Source: Bacteroidota bacterium (lineage in GTDB: Bacteria > Bacteroidota > Bacteroidia > Flavobacteriales > Weeksellaceae). From it: a stretch of 9,879 nucleotides of DNA. The notes beneath the pieces are model-generated. The model was not told the origin of the DNA. It saw only the letters and a program-made list of their open reading frames with translations, and ran no database searches. The translations under genes were made by a program, and so were the position numbers. Where the stretch lies: the NCBI GenBank assembly GCA_018266965.1, contig JAFDZJ010000262.1:1-9879 (forward strand). Reading direction: 5' to 3'. This document shows, piece after piece, positions 1 through 6,555 of this stretch (position 1 is its first letter; each line of letters starts with the position of its first letter).

Positions 1-2
1 AA

Positions 3-308
3 TTTTGGAATATGCCGTATTCTGATCTACTCGAAGTTGAAAAAGTTTGGACAAAAACTCAACAAATTGTTGCAAAAGGAGAAATTGTTAAAGAAATTAA
101 AACAGATAAAAATGGTAAGGAAGTTCGTTTCACGAACTTTCCTAGCAAAAAATTCAGTTCAATTTCTCACGTTCGACCTCACGCAACAAATGCTTTGGAC
201 ACTTATCCTTTGCCGAAAAAAGACAATTTGACGAAACAAATGGAATACACAAAACATTGCTTTTGGTTGAATAATAGCTATATTAGAGACGAAATATATT
301 TGAAATAA
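3..308 (+). CDS. Sau3AI/MutH-type restriction endonuclease, C-terminal part (5' cut by window)
   Basis: The reading frame is open to the left edge of the window (codons for F-W-N precede the first ATG at 12), so this is the end of a longer gene and not a 98-residue protein. The visible part carries the signature of the C-terminal half of Sau3AI/MutH-fold endonucleases: a V-W-T-K-T stretch, then HVRPHATNALDTYPLP, then a TKH.FWLN..YI block just before the stop. Known enzymes of this family act on GATC: Sau3AI cleaves it in foreign DNA, and MutH nicks it during mismatch repair. The catalytic D..(D/E)xK residues lie further upstream and cannot be seen here, so activity and specificity are inferred. 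A partner cytosine methyltransferase would be expected to the left. An unknown gene follows 13 bases downstream and may be co-transcribed. The family call is fairly secure; restriction rather than repair is preferred because the HVRPHA/FWLN wording is typical of Sau3AI-like proteins. Confidence 0.8.
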   Translation, partial: FWNMPYSDLLEVEKVWTKTQQIVAKGEIVKEIKTDKNGKEVRFTNFPSKKFSSISHVRPHATNALDTYPLPKKDNLTKQMEYTKHCFWLNNSYIRDEIYLK

Positions 309-321
309 AAAACTAACCAAA

Positions 322-654
322 ATGTTTAAATACATATTTTATACAGATGAGGGATATACAATTTCCCCAAACGATGACATATTAGAAAGTTTTCAAATTC
401 TTGGATTTGAAAATGGTAAAACTTTGCAAGGTGGAATTAGTAATTTACTCGAAAATAATCATTGGATTGAAAAAAGTAAATTTGATATTGAAAAAATCAA
501 ATACAAAACAATATTAAGTTCTAAAGATATTGAAAATTTAAGAACTCTAATTAATTATTTGTGGGATGATGAGAAAAAGCATTTTGAAGAGTCCGAAAAA
601 CCAAAGGATCATATTTTCCACATTTTGAAACAATTAAAACTGATAACTAACTAG
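322..654 (+). CDS. Hypothetical protein, 110 residues, downstream of the restriction gene
   Basis: I do not recognise this protein. It starts at an ATG 13 bases after the restriction-gene stop, behind an A-rich stretch (aaaactaaccaaa) typical of Bacteroidota starts, and ends at TAG. It is small, charged and soluble-looking, with no signal peptide, membrane segment, cysteine pair or known nucleic-acid-binding motif that I can see. The N-terminus (MFKYIFYTDEGYTISPN) reads like a short beta-hairpin. The remainder alternates acidic and lysine-rich helices, including an ILGFENGKT segment near residues 26-34 and an acidic DDEKKHFEESEKPKD segment near 82-96. Position and spacing suggest co-transcription with the endonuclease, so it may be an accessory of the restriction locus or simply a passenger; no function is claimed. 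Codon pattern and length favour a real gene. Confidence 0.6.
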   Translation: MFKYIFYTDEGYTISPNDDILESFQILGFENGKTLQGGISNLLENNHWIEKSKFDIEKIKYKTILSSKDIENLRTLINYLWDDEKKHFEESEKPKDHIFHILKQLKLITN

Positions 655-792
655 TTACAATTATCAAACCCCAAAGTTATCTCTTCTTATCGCCAAAAAG
701 TAGGAGGATTCAATGACAAAAAGGAATTGGAATTGTTCCTTGTGGAAGAACCAAGAACGAAATATCAGGAAAATTTAAAAATAGATTTGTAG
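655..792 (+). pseudogene. Probable C-terminal remnant of a broken gene (about 45 codons)
   Basis: Immediately after the TAG at 652-654 the same frame stays open for 45 codons and ends at TAG 790-792. There is no start codon near its beginning, but the translation looks protein-like: ...NPKVISSYRQKVGGF, then KKELELFLVEEPRTKYQENLKIDL. The YRQKVGGF...KKEL pattern resembles the second helix of a helix-hairpin-helix (ComEA-like) motif, although the match is weak and I would not name the gene. It could be the tail of a resident gene cut off when the restriction islet arrived, an in-frame extension of the preceding gene read through TAG, or a chance open stretch. The rest of the gap up to the lipoprotein start at 892 is AT-rich, with a C6T6 run near 810-821, and shows nothing else I can identify. 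Confidence 0.35.
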
Positions 793-891
793 TAAAAAAT
801 TTAATTATCCCCCCTTTTTTAGCACAAAATTTGATGGTTGTTACTCCTAAAAATCAAAAAAATTATTTTACAACAAAAATTATTTTATATC

Positions 892-1419
892 ATGAAAAAG
901 TCAATCGTATTATTGGTACTATTTTTATTCTTTTTACAAAGCTGTACCTCGCAAATCTATATGCAACCACAAGATCTTGCCAATGTTGTGCAGACAAAAG
1001 AATTTGTATTCGTGGCAAAAAGAGCCAATCCTACCAACTATGCTGTCATCAACTCCATCAACGCTATTCCAAACGCAACAGCAACAAGGGTTTTGGATTT
1101 GGACAACGGTTATGGGATTTCATTCAAAAAAAATGAAATTTCGGTAGTACTACCCTATTTTGGACGATCTTATCAAGCACCCATCAATACAGACCAGGTT
1201 TCTTTCAGATTTGTTTCCAAAGATTTTAGTATGACACAATCCAGTGGTAAAAAAAATAAAACTGTTTTTACTATCGTGCCAAATGATGTAAGAACGATTT
1301 CAAAAATTTACATAGAAATTTATCCTTCGGGATCCGCTATGGTTTCTATTGACTCCAACGATAGGCAACCTATTTCTTACGATGGCTACATAGAAAAGTT
1401 GCCTACAGAAAAAAAGTAG
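892..1419 (+). CDS. DUF4251 family lipoprotein
   Basis: This is a 175-residue protein with a lipoprotein signal peptide: MKKS, a hydrophobic core at residues 5-15, then the lipobox LQSC with the acylated cysteine at 18. The mature part carries the features of the Bacteroidota DUF4251 family, notably LPYFGRSYQAP at 87-97 and the C-terminal VSIDSNDRQPISYDGYI at 151-167. The length is normal for that family, whose biochemical role is not known. No acidic surface-export signal follows the cysteine (it reads CTSQIY), so retention in the periplasm, anchored to a membrane, is more likely than surface display. The ATG at 892 is chosen because it places the signal peptide at the N-terminus; the frame is also open from a TTG at 838, but that would bury the signal. 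The gene stands alone on this strand and converges on thiL with only 21 bases between the stops. Confidence 0.85.
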   Translation: MKKSIVLLVLFLFFLQSCTSQIYMQPQDLANVVQTKEFVFVAKRANPTNYAVINSINAIPNATATRVLDLDNGYGISFKKNEISVVLPYFGRSYQAPINTDQVSFRFVSKDFSMTQSSGKKNKTVFTIVPNDVRTISKIYIEIYPSGSAMVSIDSNDRQPISYDGYIEKLPTEKK

Positions 1420-1440
1420 ATAGTATTAATTTAAAAAAAA

Positions 1441-2490
1441 TCAATCCCCAAAAACATTCCAACCCTGAGCGGTAATTTGGGACAACTCTTGGCTACCTTT
1501 TAGCACTAGGAAATTTCCTTGTTGCTCATCAACAACATGACCGATAATGGTAAAATCCGGATGGTTTTTGATTTTCTCAAAATCGTTTGGCGAAACTGTC
1601 ATAAGCAGTTCATAATCTTCTCCTCCATTCATAGCACAAACTATTGGATTCAGATTCAACTCTTCTGCAGTAGTTACAGTTAGTGAGTCCATTGGAATCC
1701 TGTCTTCATAAATCCTAAATCCAACTTTGGACTGTTTGGAAACATGCAAAATTTCAGAAGCCAACCCATCGGAAATATCAATCATAGAAGTTGGAGTAAT
1801 TCCCAAATCTTCCAGAGATTTTTTCACATCAGTTCTGGCTTCAGGTTTTAGTTGCCTTTCCAAAATATAATCGTAGCCCTCCATTTCTGGTTGCATATTG
1901 GGATTGGCAAGAAAAACGGAATGTTCTCTCTCCAAAATCTGGAGTCCCAGATAGGCAGCTCCCAAATCTCCTGTTACCACCACCAAATCATTGACTTTTG
2001 CACCCGCTCTTTTTACTATTTCTTCATCATTTGCCAATCCAATTGCAGTAATATTAATTACCAAACCAGCGTTGGAACTTGCAGTATCTCCTCCTACCAA
2101 ATCTATACTATATCGATCACACGCAAGTTTTATCCCAGCATATATTTCTTCCAAAGCCTCAACAGGAAATCTATTGGATACCGCTATGGAAACCAAGATT
2201 TGTGTTGGCGTAGCATTCATGGCAGCAATATCACTAATATTGACAACAACAGACTTGTAACCAAGATGTTTTAGTGGAACATAACCCAAATTGAAATGCA
2301 CCCCTTCTGTAAGAAAATCTGTAGAAATCACTATTTTCTTTCCCAATGGATTGATGATAGCACAATCATCTCCTATGGAATTTTCGGAAGATTCATTTTT
2401 TATTGTAAATGGCTCAATAAGTCGGTCGATTAATCCAAATTCTCCAAGAGAAGCGATTGGTGTTTTTGAAAAGTTTTTATCTTCTAACAT
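1441..2490 (-). CDS. thiL: Thiamine-monophosphate kinase ThiL
   Basis: ThiL phosphorylates thiamine monophosphate with ATP to give thiamine diphosphate, the last step of cofactor biosynthesis in the cytoplasm. The 349-residue length is usual. The signatures of the PurM/ThiL fold run in order: GDDCA at 40-44 and STDF at 56-59 (Mg2+/ATP and substrate binding), HLGYKSVVVNISDIAAM at 75-91, GGDT at 133-136, GDLG at 174-177, ISDGL at 239-243 and NGGEDYELL at 288-296. None of the key residues is missing. It starts at ATG 2490 with a promoter-like site close upstream on the same strand. It faces away from the dcw cluster and has no other thiamine gene beside it here, so it is probably transcribed alone. 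The stop codons of thiL and the DUF4251 gene face each other over 21 bases with no visible GC-rich terminator hairpin. Confidence 0.97.
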   Translation of the reverse strand: MLEDKNFSKTPIASLGEFGLIDRLIEPFTIKNESSENSIGDDCAIINPLGKKIVISTDFLTEGVHFNLGYVPLKHLGYKSVVVNISDIAAMNATPTQILVSIAVSNRFPVEALEEIYAGIKLACDRYSIDLVGGDTASSNAGLVINITAIGLANDEEIVKRAGAKVNDLVVVTGDLGAAYLGLQILEREHSVFLANPNMQPEMEGYDYILERQLKPEARTDVKKSLEDLGITPTSMIDISDGLASEILHVSKQSKVGFRIYEDRIPMDSLTVTTAEELNLNPIVCAMNGGEDYELLMTVSPNDFEKIKNHPDFTIIGHVVDEQQGNFLVLKGSQELSQITAQGWNVFGD

Positions 2491-2509
2491 GTTTATATTT
2501 TCAGTTTGG

Positions 2510-2541
2510 CAAAATTAATCATTTTGAAAGCAAGTCCACAA
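2510..2541 (-). promoter_or_regulatory. Probable thiL promoter (Bacteroidota -33/-7 type)
   Basis: Read on the minus strand, TTG (complement of 2539-2541) is followed after 21 bases by TAATTTTG (complement of 2510-2517). This matches the Bacteroidota housekeeping pattern TTTG/TTG, 19-21 bases, TAnnTTTG. Transcription would begin near 2503, giving thiL a leader of about a dozen bases. The call rests on pattern and position only. Confidence 0.5.
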
Positions 2542-2720
2542 GATTATCGTTTCGAGGTAAAAGTATTTTCATTATTTATTCTAAATTTTAACAAGAAAGA
2601 AACGATGAAAAATATCGGGTTACAACATTCAAAAAAATGACTAATAATGGGTCTCTGCGAATATATTGCTGTTTTTACAAGTTTAAATTTTCAATAAAAC
2701 TTATCAACAATAAGTCAAAA

Positions 2721-2737
2721 AGTGGGAAAAAGTGGGA
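2721..2737 (+). promoter_or_regulatory. MraZ operator: two tandem TGGGA boxes
   Basis: AGTGGGAAAA is followed directly by AGTGGGAGGA, giving TGGGA at 2723-2727 and again at 2733-2737 with a five-base spacer (ten-base period, one helical turn). In Escherichia coli, MraZ binds direct TGGGN repeats separated by five bases upstream of mraZ and represses the dcw operon. The same arrangement 35 bases before the mraZ start is strong evidence for autoregulation here. Only two clear boxes are present; E. coli has three. No third box at the same phase is visible on either side. Confidence 0.8.
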
Positions 2738-2757
2738 GGAATATAGAAATAAATATA

Positions 2758-2765
2758 TAATTTTG
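2758..2765 (+). promoter_or_regulatory. Possible -7 element of the mraZ/dcw promoter
   Basis: TAATTTTG fits the Bacteroidota -7 consensus TAnnTTTG and is identical to the -7 element proposed for thiL. No TTG lies 19-21 bases upstream; that place is taken by the end of the second MraZ box, so bound MraZ would cover the -33 region, which suits repression. Transcription would begin near 2771-2773, at the start codon itself, implying a leaderless or nearly leaderless mraZ message. Two weaker TAAATTTT sites further upstream (near 2582 and 2688) are alternatives. Confidence 0.35.
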
Positions 2766-2771
2766 TATCAA

Positions 2772-3236
2772 ATGATGAATTTCTACGAAACATATGAGTG
2801 TAAAATTGATGACAAAGGGAGGCTAAAATTCCCTTCGGCATTGATGAAAGCGTTGAAAATTACAGAAGAAAAAACTTTTGTAATCAAAAGAGCGGTACAC
2901 CAAAATTGTTTGGAAGTTTATCCAGCCGAGCCTTGGAAAAAAATAATGTCAAAGATAGGTGGGCTAAATAGGTTTGTGAAAAAAAATGCAGATTTCATAA
3001 GACTATTTACCGCCGGAGTAAAGAGTGTAGAGTTGGACTCTTCGGACAGGATACAAATTCCAAAAGATTTGAAACTTCACGCCCAGCTTTGCAAAGATAT
3101 AGTGATAAGTGGTGCGGGAGATATTTTTGAAATTTGGGACAAAGCAGCTTTTGAAAATTTCATCAGCACTTCCGAAAGTAGCTTTTCTTCGCTAGCGGAA
3201 GAAGTAATGGGCGATATAGATTTCGAGACAGAATAA
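2772..3236 (+). CDS. mraZ: Division/cell wall cluster transcriptional repressor MraZ
   Basis: MraZ is a ring-forming DNA-binding protein of the AbrB/SpoVT fold and the first gene of dcw clusters; in other bacteria it represses its own operon. The 154 residues (153 if the second of two adjacent ATGs is used) match family length. Two half-repeats are visible: the first has YECKIDDKGRLKFPS at 8-22 with the canonical DxKGR, the second ELDSSDRIQIPKDL at 87-100. In the second, the usual glycine before the arginine is Asp92, which is unusual. The segment GLNRFVKKNADFIRLFTAGV at 64-83 and the tail SLAEEVMG are typical of flavobacterial MraZ. The frame is open back to an ATG at 2637, but that start would translate the operator and add 45 residues without homology, so the 2772 start is preferred. 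rsmH follows after 57 bases. Confidence 0.95.
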   Translation: MMNFYETYECKIDDKGRLKFPSALMKALKITEEKTFVIKRAVHQNCLEVYPAEPWKKIMSKIGGLNRFVKKNADFIRLFTAGVKSVELDSSDRIQIPKDLKLHAQLCKDIVISGAGDIFEIWDKAAFENFISTSESSFSSLAEEVMGDIDFETE

Positions 3237-3293
3237 GTTTTCTGAAATTTAGAAAAGATAAAAAAACAATTATTCATTAAATAAAATAAAATT

Positions 3294-4196
3294 TTGGACA
3301 CTAGCTATCACAATCCGGTATTACTAATGAAAAGCGTGGACGACTTGGTTACCAATCCCGATGGAGTCTATGTGGATTGTACTTTTGGTGGCGGTGGACA
3401 TTCCAAAGAGATACTAAAAAGATTATCCGCAAAAGGAAAATTATTTTCTTTCGATCAAGATTTAGATGCACTAGAAAATGCAATTGATGATTCTAGATTC
3501 ACGATGGTTAATCAAAATTTTAGATTCTTGGAAAACTCAATGCTTATGTATGGATTTCCGAAAGTTGATGGAATTTTGGCAGATTTAGGAGTTTCCTCCC
3601 ACCAGTTTGATGAAGCCGAAAGAGGATTTTCCATTAGATCAAATGCACCGCTTGATATGAGAATGAACACCATGCAAAGTTTGGATGCAAAAAAAATAGT
3701 GAATGACTACGAGGAAGAACAATTGGCTAATCTTTTATATTATTATGGAGAATTACGAGAGTCTAGGAAATTGGCAAGAGAAATAGTTCATGCTAGAAAA
3801 ACTAATAGTATAGAAACTACCGATGATCTGAAAAAAGTATTCAGCTATATTCCTGCTCACAAACAAAATAAGTTTTTTGCACAGATTTTTCAGGCAATTA
3901 GGATAGAGGTTAACCAAGAATTGGAGGTGCTAAAAGAAATGCTGCAACAGGCCTACAACATCCTCAACCCAAAAGGAAGATTGGTAGTAATTTCTTATCA
4001 CTCTTTGGAGGACAGACTGGTAAAAAGATTTTTAAAAAACGGAATGTTCGACGGAGAACCAACAAGGGATATCTATGGAAATTATTCTAAATCTTTTGAA
4101 TTGCTACAAAGTAAAGCAACTATCCCAAACCCAGAAGAAATAGAAACAAATCCAAGAGCAAGAAGTGCAAAACTAAGAACAGGAATAAAATTATAA
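3294..4196 (+). CDS. rsmH: 16S rRNA (cytosine-1402 N4) methyltransferase RsmH (MraW)
   Basis: RsmH uses S-adenosylmethionine to methylate N4 of C1402 in the decoding centre of 16S rRNA. The 300 residues carry all family landmarks: YHNPVL at 5-10, the SAM-binding VDCTFGGGGH at 27-36, DQD at 54-56, DLGVSSHQFD at 97-106, PLDMRM at 119-124, FQAIRIEVNQEL at 199-210, SYHSLEDR at 234-241 and NPRARSAKLR at 286-295. The start must be the TTG at 3294: an in-frame TAA sits 12 bases upstream at 3282-3284, and the first ATG (3327) would delete the conserved YHNPVLL segment. There is no Shine-Dalgarno sequence, only an A-rich stretch. It lies 57 bases after mraZ and 12 bases before the ftsL-like gene, in the usual dcw order. 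Confidence 0.97.
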   Translation: MDTSYHNPVLLMKSVDDLVTNPDGVYVDCTFGGGGHSKEILKRLSAKGKLFSFDQDLDALENAIDDSRFTMVNQNFRFLENSMLMYGFPKVDGILADLGVSSHQFDEAERGFSIRSNAPLDMRMNTMQSLDAKKIVNDYEEEQLANLLYYYGELRESRKLAREIVHARKTNSIETTDDLKKVFSYIPAHKQNKFFAQIFQAIRIEVNQELEVLKEMLQQAYNILNPKGRLVVISYHSLEDRLVKRFLKNGMFDGEPTRDIYGNYSKSFELLQSKATIPNPEEIETNPRARSAKLRTGIKL

Positions 4197-4208
4197 ACAA
4201 GAAAATCA

Positions 4209-4580
4209 TTGGCAAAGAAAAATACATATAAGCCACAAAAGAAATTAACCTTTGTTGATATCATCAAAGGGAATTTCCTAAATCGTGATGAAGTAACCAT
4301 ACATTACAAGTACTACATATTGCTTTTCGTGTTGTTATTAGTCATTATTTATAGCAATCATTTGGTTAGTAAAAAAATAGAATTGGTCAATGATTTAAAA
4401 GAAAAAACAGAAGAATACAAATCCAGAAATGCCTACGCACAAAGCAAATTGATAAAGGTAAGAATGGAATCCGAGTTGAGTAAAGAAATGGTAAACGACT
4501 CCCTGATGTCTTTGGACAGACATCCTCACAAAATATTAATAAAACTAGATAGTACAAAAGACAATGGCAGTGCAAAATAA
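4209..4580 (+). CDS. ftsL: FtsL-like cell division protein
   Basis: This is a 123-residue single-pass membrane protein between rsmH and ftsI, exactly where FtsL sits in dcw clusters. It has a basic cytoplasmic N-terminus, a Bacteroidota-type FVDIIKGNFLNRDE motif at 15-28, one membrane segment at about 36-50, and a periplasmic helix at about 52-95 rich in Lys/Glu and likely to form a coiled coil. FtsL normally pairs with FtsB and FtsQ and recruits or activates FtsW-FtsI at the septum. The Bacteroidota form is diverged and is often annotated only as hypothetical, so the call leans on topology and position. The start is TTG at 4209: a stop (4194-4196) lies just upstream in frame and the only ATGs come far inside, after the membrane segment. 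Its last 17 bases overlap ftsI in another frame, suggesting translational coupling. Confidence 0.85.
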   Translation: MAKKNTYKPQKKLTFVDIIKGNFLNRDEVTIHYKYYILLFVLLLVIIYSNHLVSKKIELVNDLKEKTEEYKSRNAYAQSKLIKVRMESELSKEMVNDSLMSLDRHPHKILIKLDSTKDNGSAK

Positions 4581-6555
4581 TTTTGAAGTAAAACGCAGAA
4601 ACACCCTCAAATGGGGCTATCTCTTCACGGGGGTAGTCATTATTTCGTTTGTGGCATTTTTCTTCAGAATTATACAATTACAACACACCAATGTAGAGGA
4701 AATAAAAAATAATTATATTAATAAAAATTATAGAGAAGCCACCCTAAAAGCTGCAAGAGGCAACCTCTATGCTTCCGATGGGAGTATCTTGGCAACTACT
4801 GTGATGAGGTATGACATCTACTTGGATTTCAAAACAGTAAAAGACACTACCTATTCCAAACACATTGGACCTCTAACCGACTCTCTCAACAAACTTTTTG
4901 GAAAACCGAGAAATTACTATCGACAAATACTAGATCAACAAAAAACGAAAAAAAATCAATATTACAGCTTGGTAAAAGGACTGGACTTCGACCAATACGA
5001 CAGGATTAGGAATTTTCCAATTTTCATAAAAGGAAAACACAAAGGAGGATTTATTGTAGATAGAAAATTCAAAAGAGAACTGGCAACAACAGAAATTGGA
5101 GCCGGAACAATTGGTATGGACGATGGAGAATACAAATCCGGACTAGAAGCTGCTTTTTCCAAATACCTTTCCGGAACCAATGGAAGCAGATACGAACAAA
5201 GAGTAAACTCTTCGGAATGGAAACCAATTGACTATTGGAAAGTAAAAGAACCAATAGATGGACAAGATGTATATACTACTCTCGACCTAAGAATACAAGA
5301 TATTGCTAATTCTGCTTTGGAAAAACAACTCATTAATTTCGATGCCGAACATGGAAGTGTAATAGTTATAGAAACCAATACCGGAAAGGTAAGAGCAATG
5401 GTCAACCTAAAAAGAACAGCTCCCGGAGTATATGCAGATGCTTATAACTACATATTAAAAGACGGAATAGAACCGGGTTCAACCTTCAAAACAATTTCTC
5501 TTCTCGCTGCAATGGACGATGGATTTATAGATGAAAACACAACTGTAAATGTAGGCAATGGCTCCTGGGTGTATGCTGGACAAAAAATAAATGATGGACA
5601 CGGTGGTGGAACTTATGAAATTTCTGATGTACTTGCAAAATCCAGCAATGTAGGCACCGCAAAACTTATAACAAAATACTACGCTTCCAATCCAAATATT
5701 TTCTTGGACCATCTTAAAAAATGGAAAATGTTCGACAAAATGGATTTGGAACTTCCCGGAGTTACCAAACCTTTTATCTACACACCGAATCACAAAAGAT
5801 GGAATGCAGCAACGCTTGCCTCCATCGCTTATGGATATTCCACCAATTTCAATTTGTTGCAATTGGCAACTTTCTACAACGGTATTGCCAATGGAGGAAA
5901 AATGTTGAAACCATTATTTATAGATAAGGTAATGCAAGATGGTAAAATTACTTATGAAGCCAAACCAGAAGTAATGGTTAATAAAATGGCTTCCGATAAT
6001 GCTATAAAAATGATGACCCATGCCCTAACAAAAGCAGTGGAAAAAGGTACTGCCAAAAGTATTTTTACACCAAATCTAAAAATGGCAGGAAAAACAGGTA
6101 CAGCAAGATTTGAATATTGGCTTCCCGGAAAAATGAAATACCGTGCATCTTTTGCCGGTTTCTTCCCTGCTGACAAACCGAAATACACTTGCTATGTAAT
6201 GGTTAGCGAACCAGATGTTGCAAAGGGTTTCTATGGTGGTACAGTTGCCGCACCTGTTTTTAAAGAAATTGCCGGGAAAACTTTCCTGAAAACACCTCAA
6301 AATATAGAAAAAGATGTACTGGTGGACAAAAAAGTAGATTTAGGAAAACTTGTAGAACCAAATACAAAAATAACCATCTCCAACAACCAAATGCCTAATC
6401 TGGTAGGACTGATAGGTAAAAACACAATTCCACAAATAGAAAATTTGGGATATAGTGTAGATTATAAAGGTGTTGGAAAAATAATAGAGCAGTTTCCAAC
6501 CGTGGGAACAATTATTAAAAAAAATCAAAGAATATATCTTCGATTGCAAAACTAA
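4564..6555 (+). CDS. ftsI: Septal peptidoglycan transpeptidase FtsI (class B PBP) with PASTA domain
   Basis: FtsI cross-links septal peptidoglycan in the periplasm and works with the glycosyltransferase FtsW. The 663 residues show a short cytoplasmic N-terminus, one membrane anchor at about 18-36, the dimerisation/pedestal domain with ARGNLYASDGSILAT at 64-77, and a complete transpeptidase domain: SxxK as S306-T-F-K309 (acyl-enzyme serine), SxN as S360-S-N362, and KTG at 510-512. A C-terminal PASTA domain follows at about 607-662 (MPNLVGL...IEQFPTVGTII), as is usual for Bacteroidota FtsI and unlike E. coli. The ATG at 4564 overlaps the ftsL-like gene by 17 bases; the stop at 6553-6555 abuts the murE ATG directly. 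The domain fits FtsI better than elongation PBP2 because of the dcw position and the PASTA tail. I see no defect in the catalytic motifs. Confidence 0.96.
   Translation: MAVQNNFEVKRRNTLKWGYLFTGVVIISFVAFFFRIIQLQHTNVEEIKNNYINKNYREATLKAARGNLYASDGSILATTVMRYDIYLDFKTVKDTTYSKHIGPLTDSLNKLFGKPRNYYRQILDQQKTKKNQYYSLVKGLDFDQYDRIRNFPIFIKGKHKGGFIVDRKFKRELATTEIGAGTIGMDDGEYKSGLEAAFSKYLSGTNGSRYEQRVNSSEWKPIDYWKVKEPIDGQDVYTTLDLRIQDIANSALEKQLINFDAEHGSVIVIETNTGKVRAMVNLKRTAPGVYADAYNYILKDGIEPGSTFKTISLLAAMDDGFIDENTTVNVGNGSWVYAGQKINDGHGGGTYEISDVLAKSSNVGTAKLITKYYASNPNIFLDHLKKWKMFDKMDLELPGVTKPFIYTPNHKRWNAATLASIAYGYSTNFNLLQLATFYNGIANGGKMLKPLFIDKVMQDGKITYEAKPEVMVNKMASDNAIKMMTHALTKAVEKGTAKSIFTPNLKMAGKTGTARFEYWLPGKMKYRASFAGFFPADKPKYTCYVMVSEPDVAKGFYGGTVAAPVFKEIAGKTFLKTPQNIEKDVLVDKKVDLGKLVEPNTKITISNNQMPNLVGLIGKNTIPQIENLGYSVDYKGVGKIIEQFPTVGTIIKKNQRIYLRLQN

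Noticed and set aside
721..741. Inverted repeat AAGGAA - 9 bases - TTCCTT, a possible terminator of the restriction islet
   Set aside because: The stem is only six AT-rich pairs, no U-tract follows, and it lies inside an open protein-like frame.
782..789. TAGATTTG, a perfect match to the -7 consensus, as promoter of the DUF4251 gene
   Set aside because: No TTG lies 19-21 bases upstream and the leader would be about 95 bases; a single eight-base match is weak in such AT-rich sequence.
838..891. Longer N-terminus for the DUF4251 lipoprotein, starting at TTG 838
   Set aside because: It would place 18 residues ahead of a complete lipoprotein signal peptide that starts properly at the ATG at 892.
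1852..2274. Plus-strand open frames opposite thiL (also 1991-2260 and 2291-2518)
   Set aside because: They are antisense shadows of a well-conserved gene with no protein family character of their own.
2605..2640. Eleven-codon open frame (MKNIGLQHSKK) upstream of mraZ, a possible leader peptide
   Set aside because: It has no attenuator structure or run of regulatory codons, and it probably lies upstream of the transcription start.
2701..2709. TTATCAACA, one mismatch from a DnaA box (TTATCCACA)
   Set aside because: It is a single imperfect site in AT-rich intergenic DNA with no cluster of boxes and no origin-type context.
2637..2771. N-terminal extension of mraZ from the ATG at 2637
   Set aside because: It would translate through the MraZ operator and the -7 element, and the extra 45 residues have no MraZ character; the family begins at the ATG pair at 2772/2775.
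3238..3256. Inverted repeat TTTTCT - 7 bases - AGAAAA right after the mraZ stop, a possible attenuator
   Set aside because: The stem is almost all A-T with a single G-C pair and has no following U-run; such repeats are expected by chance at this base composition.
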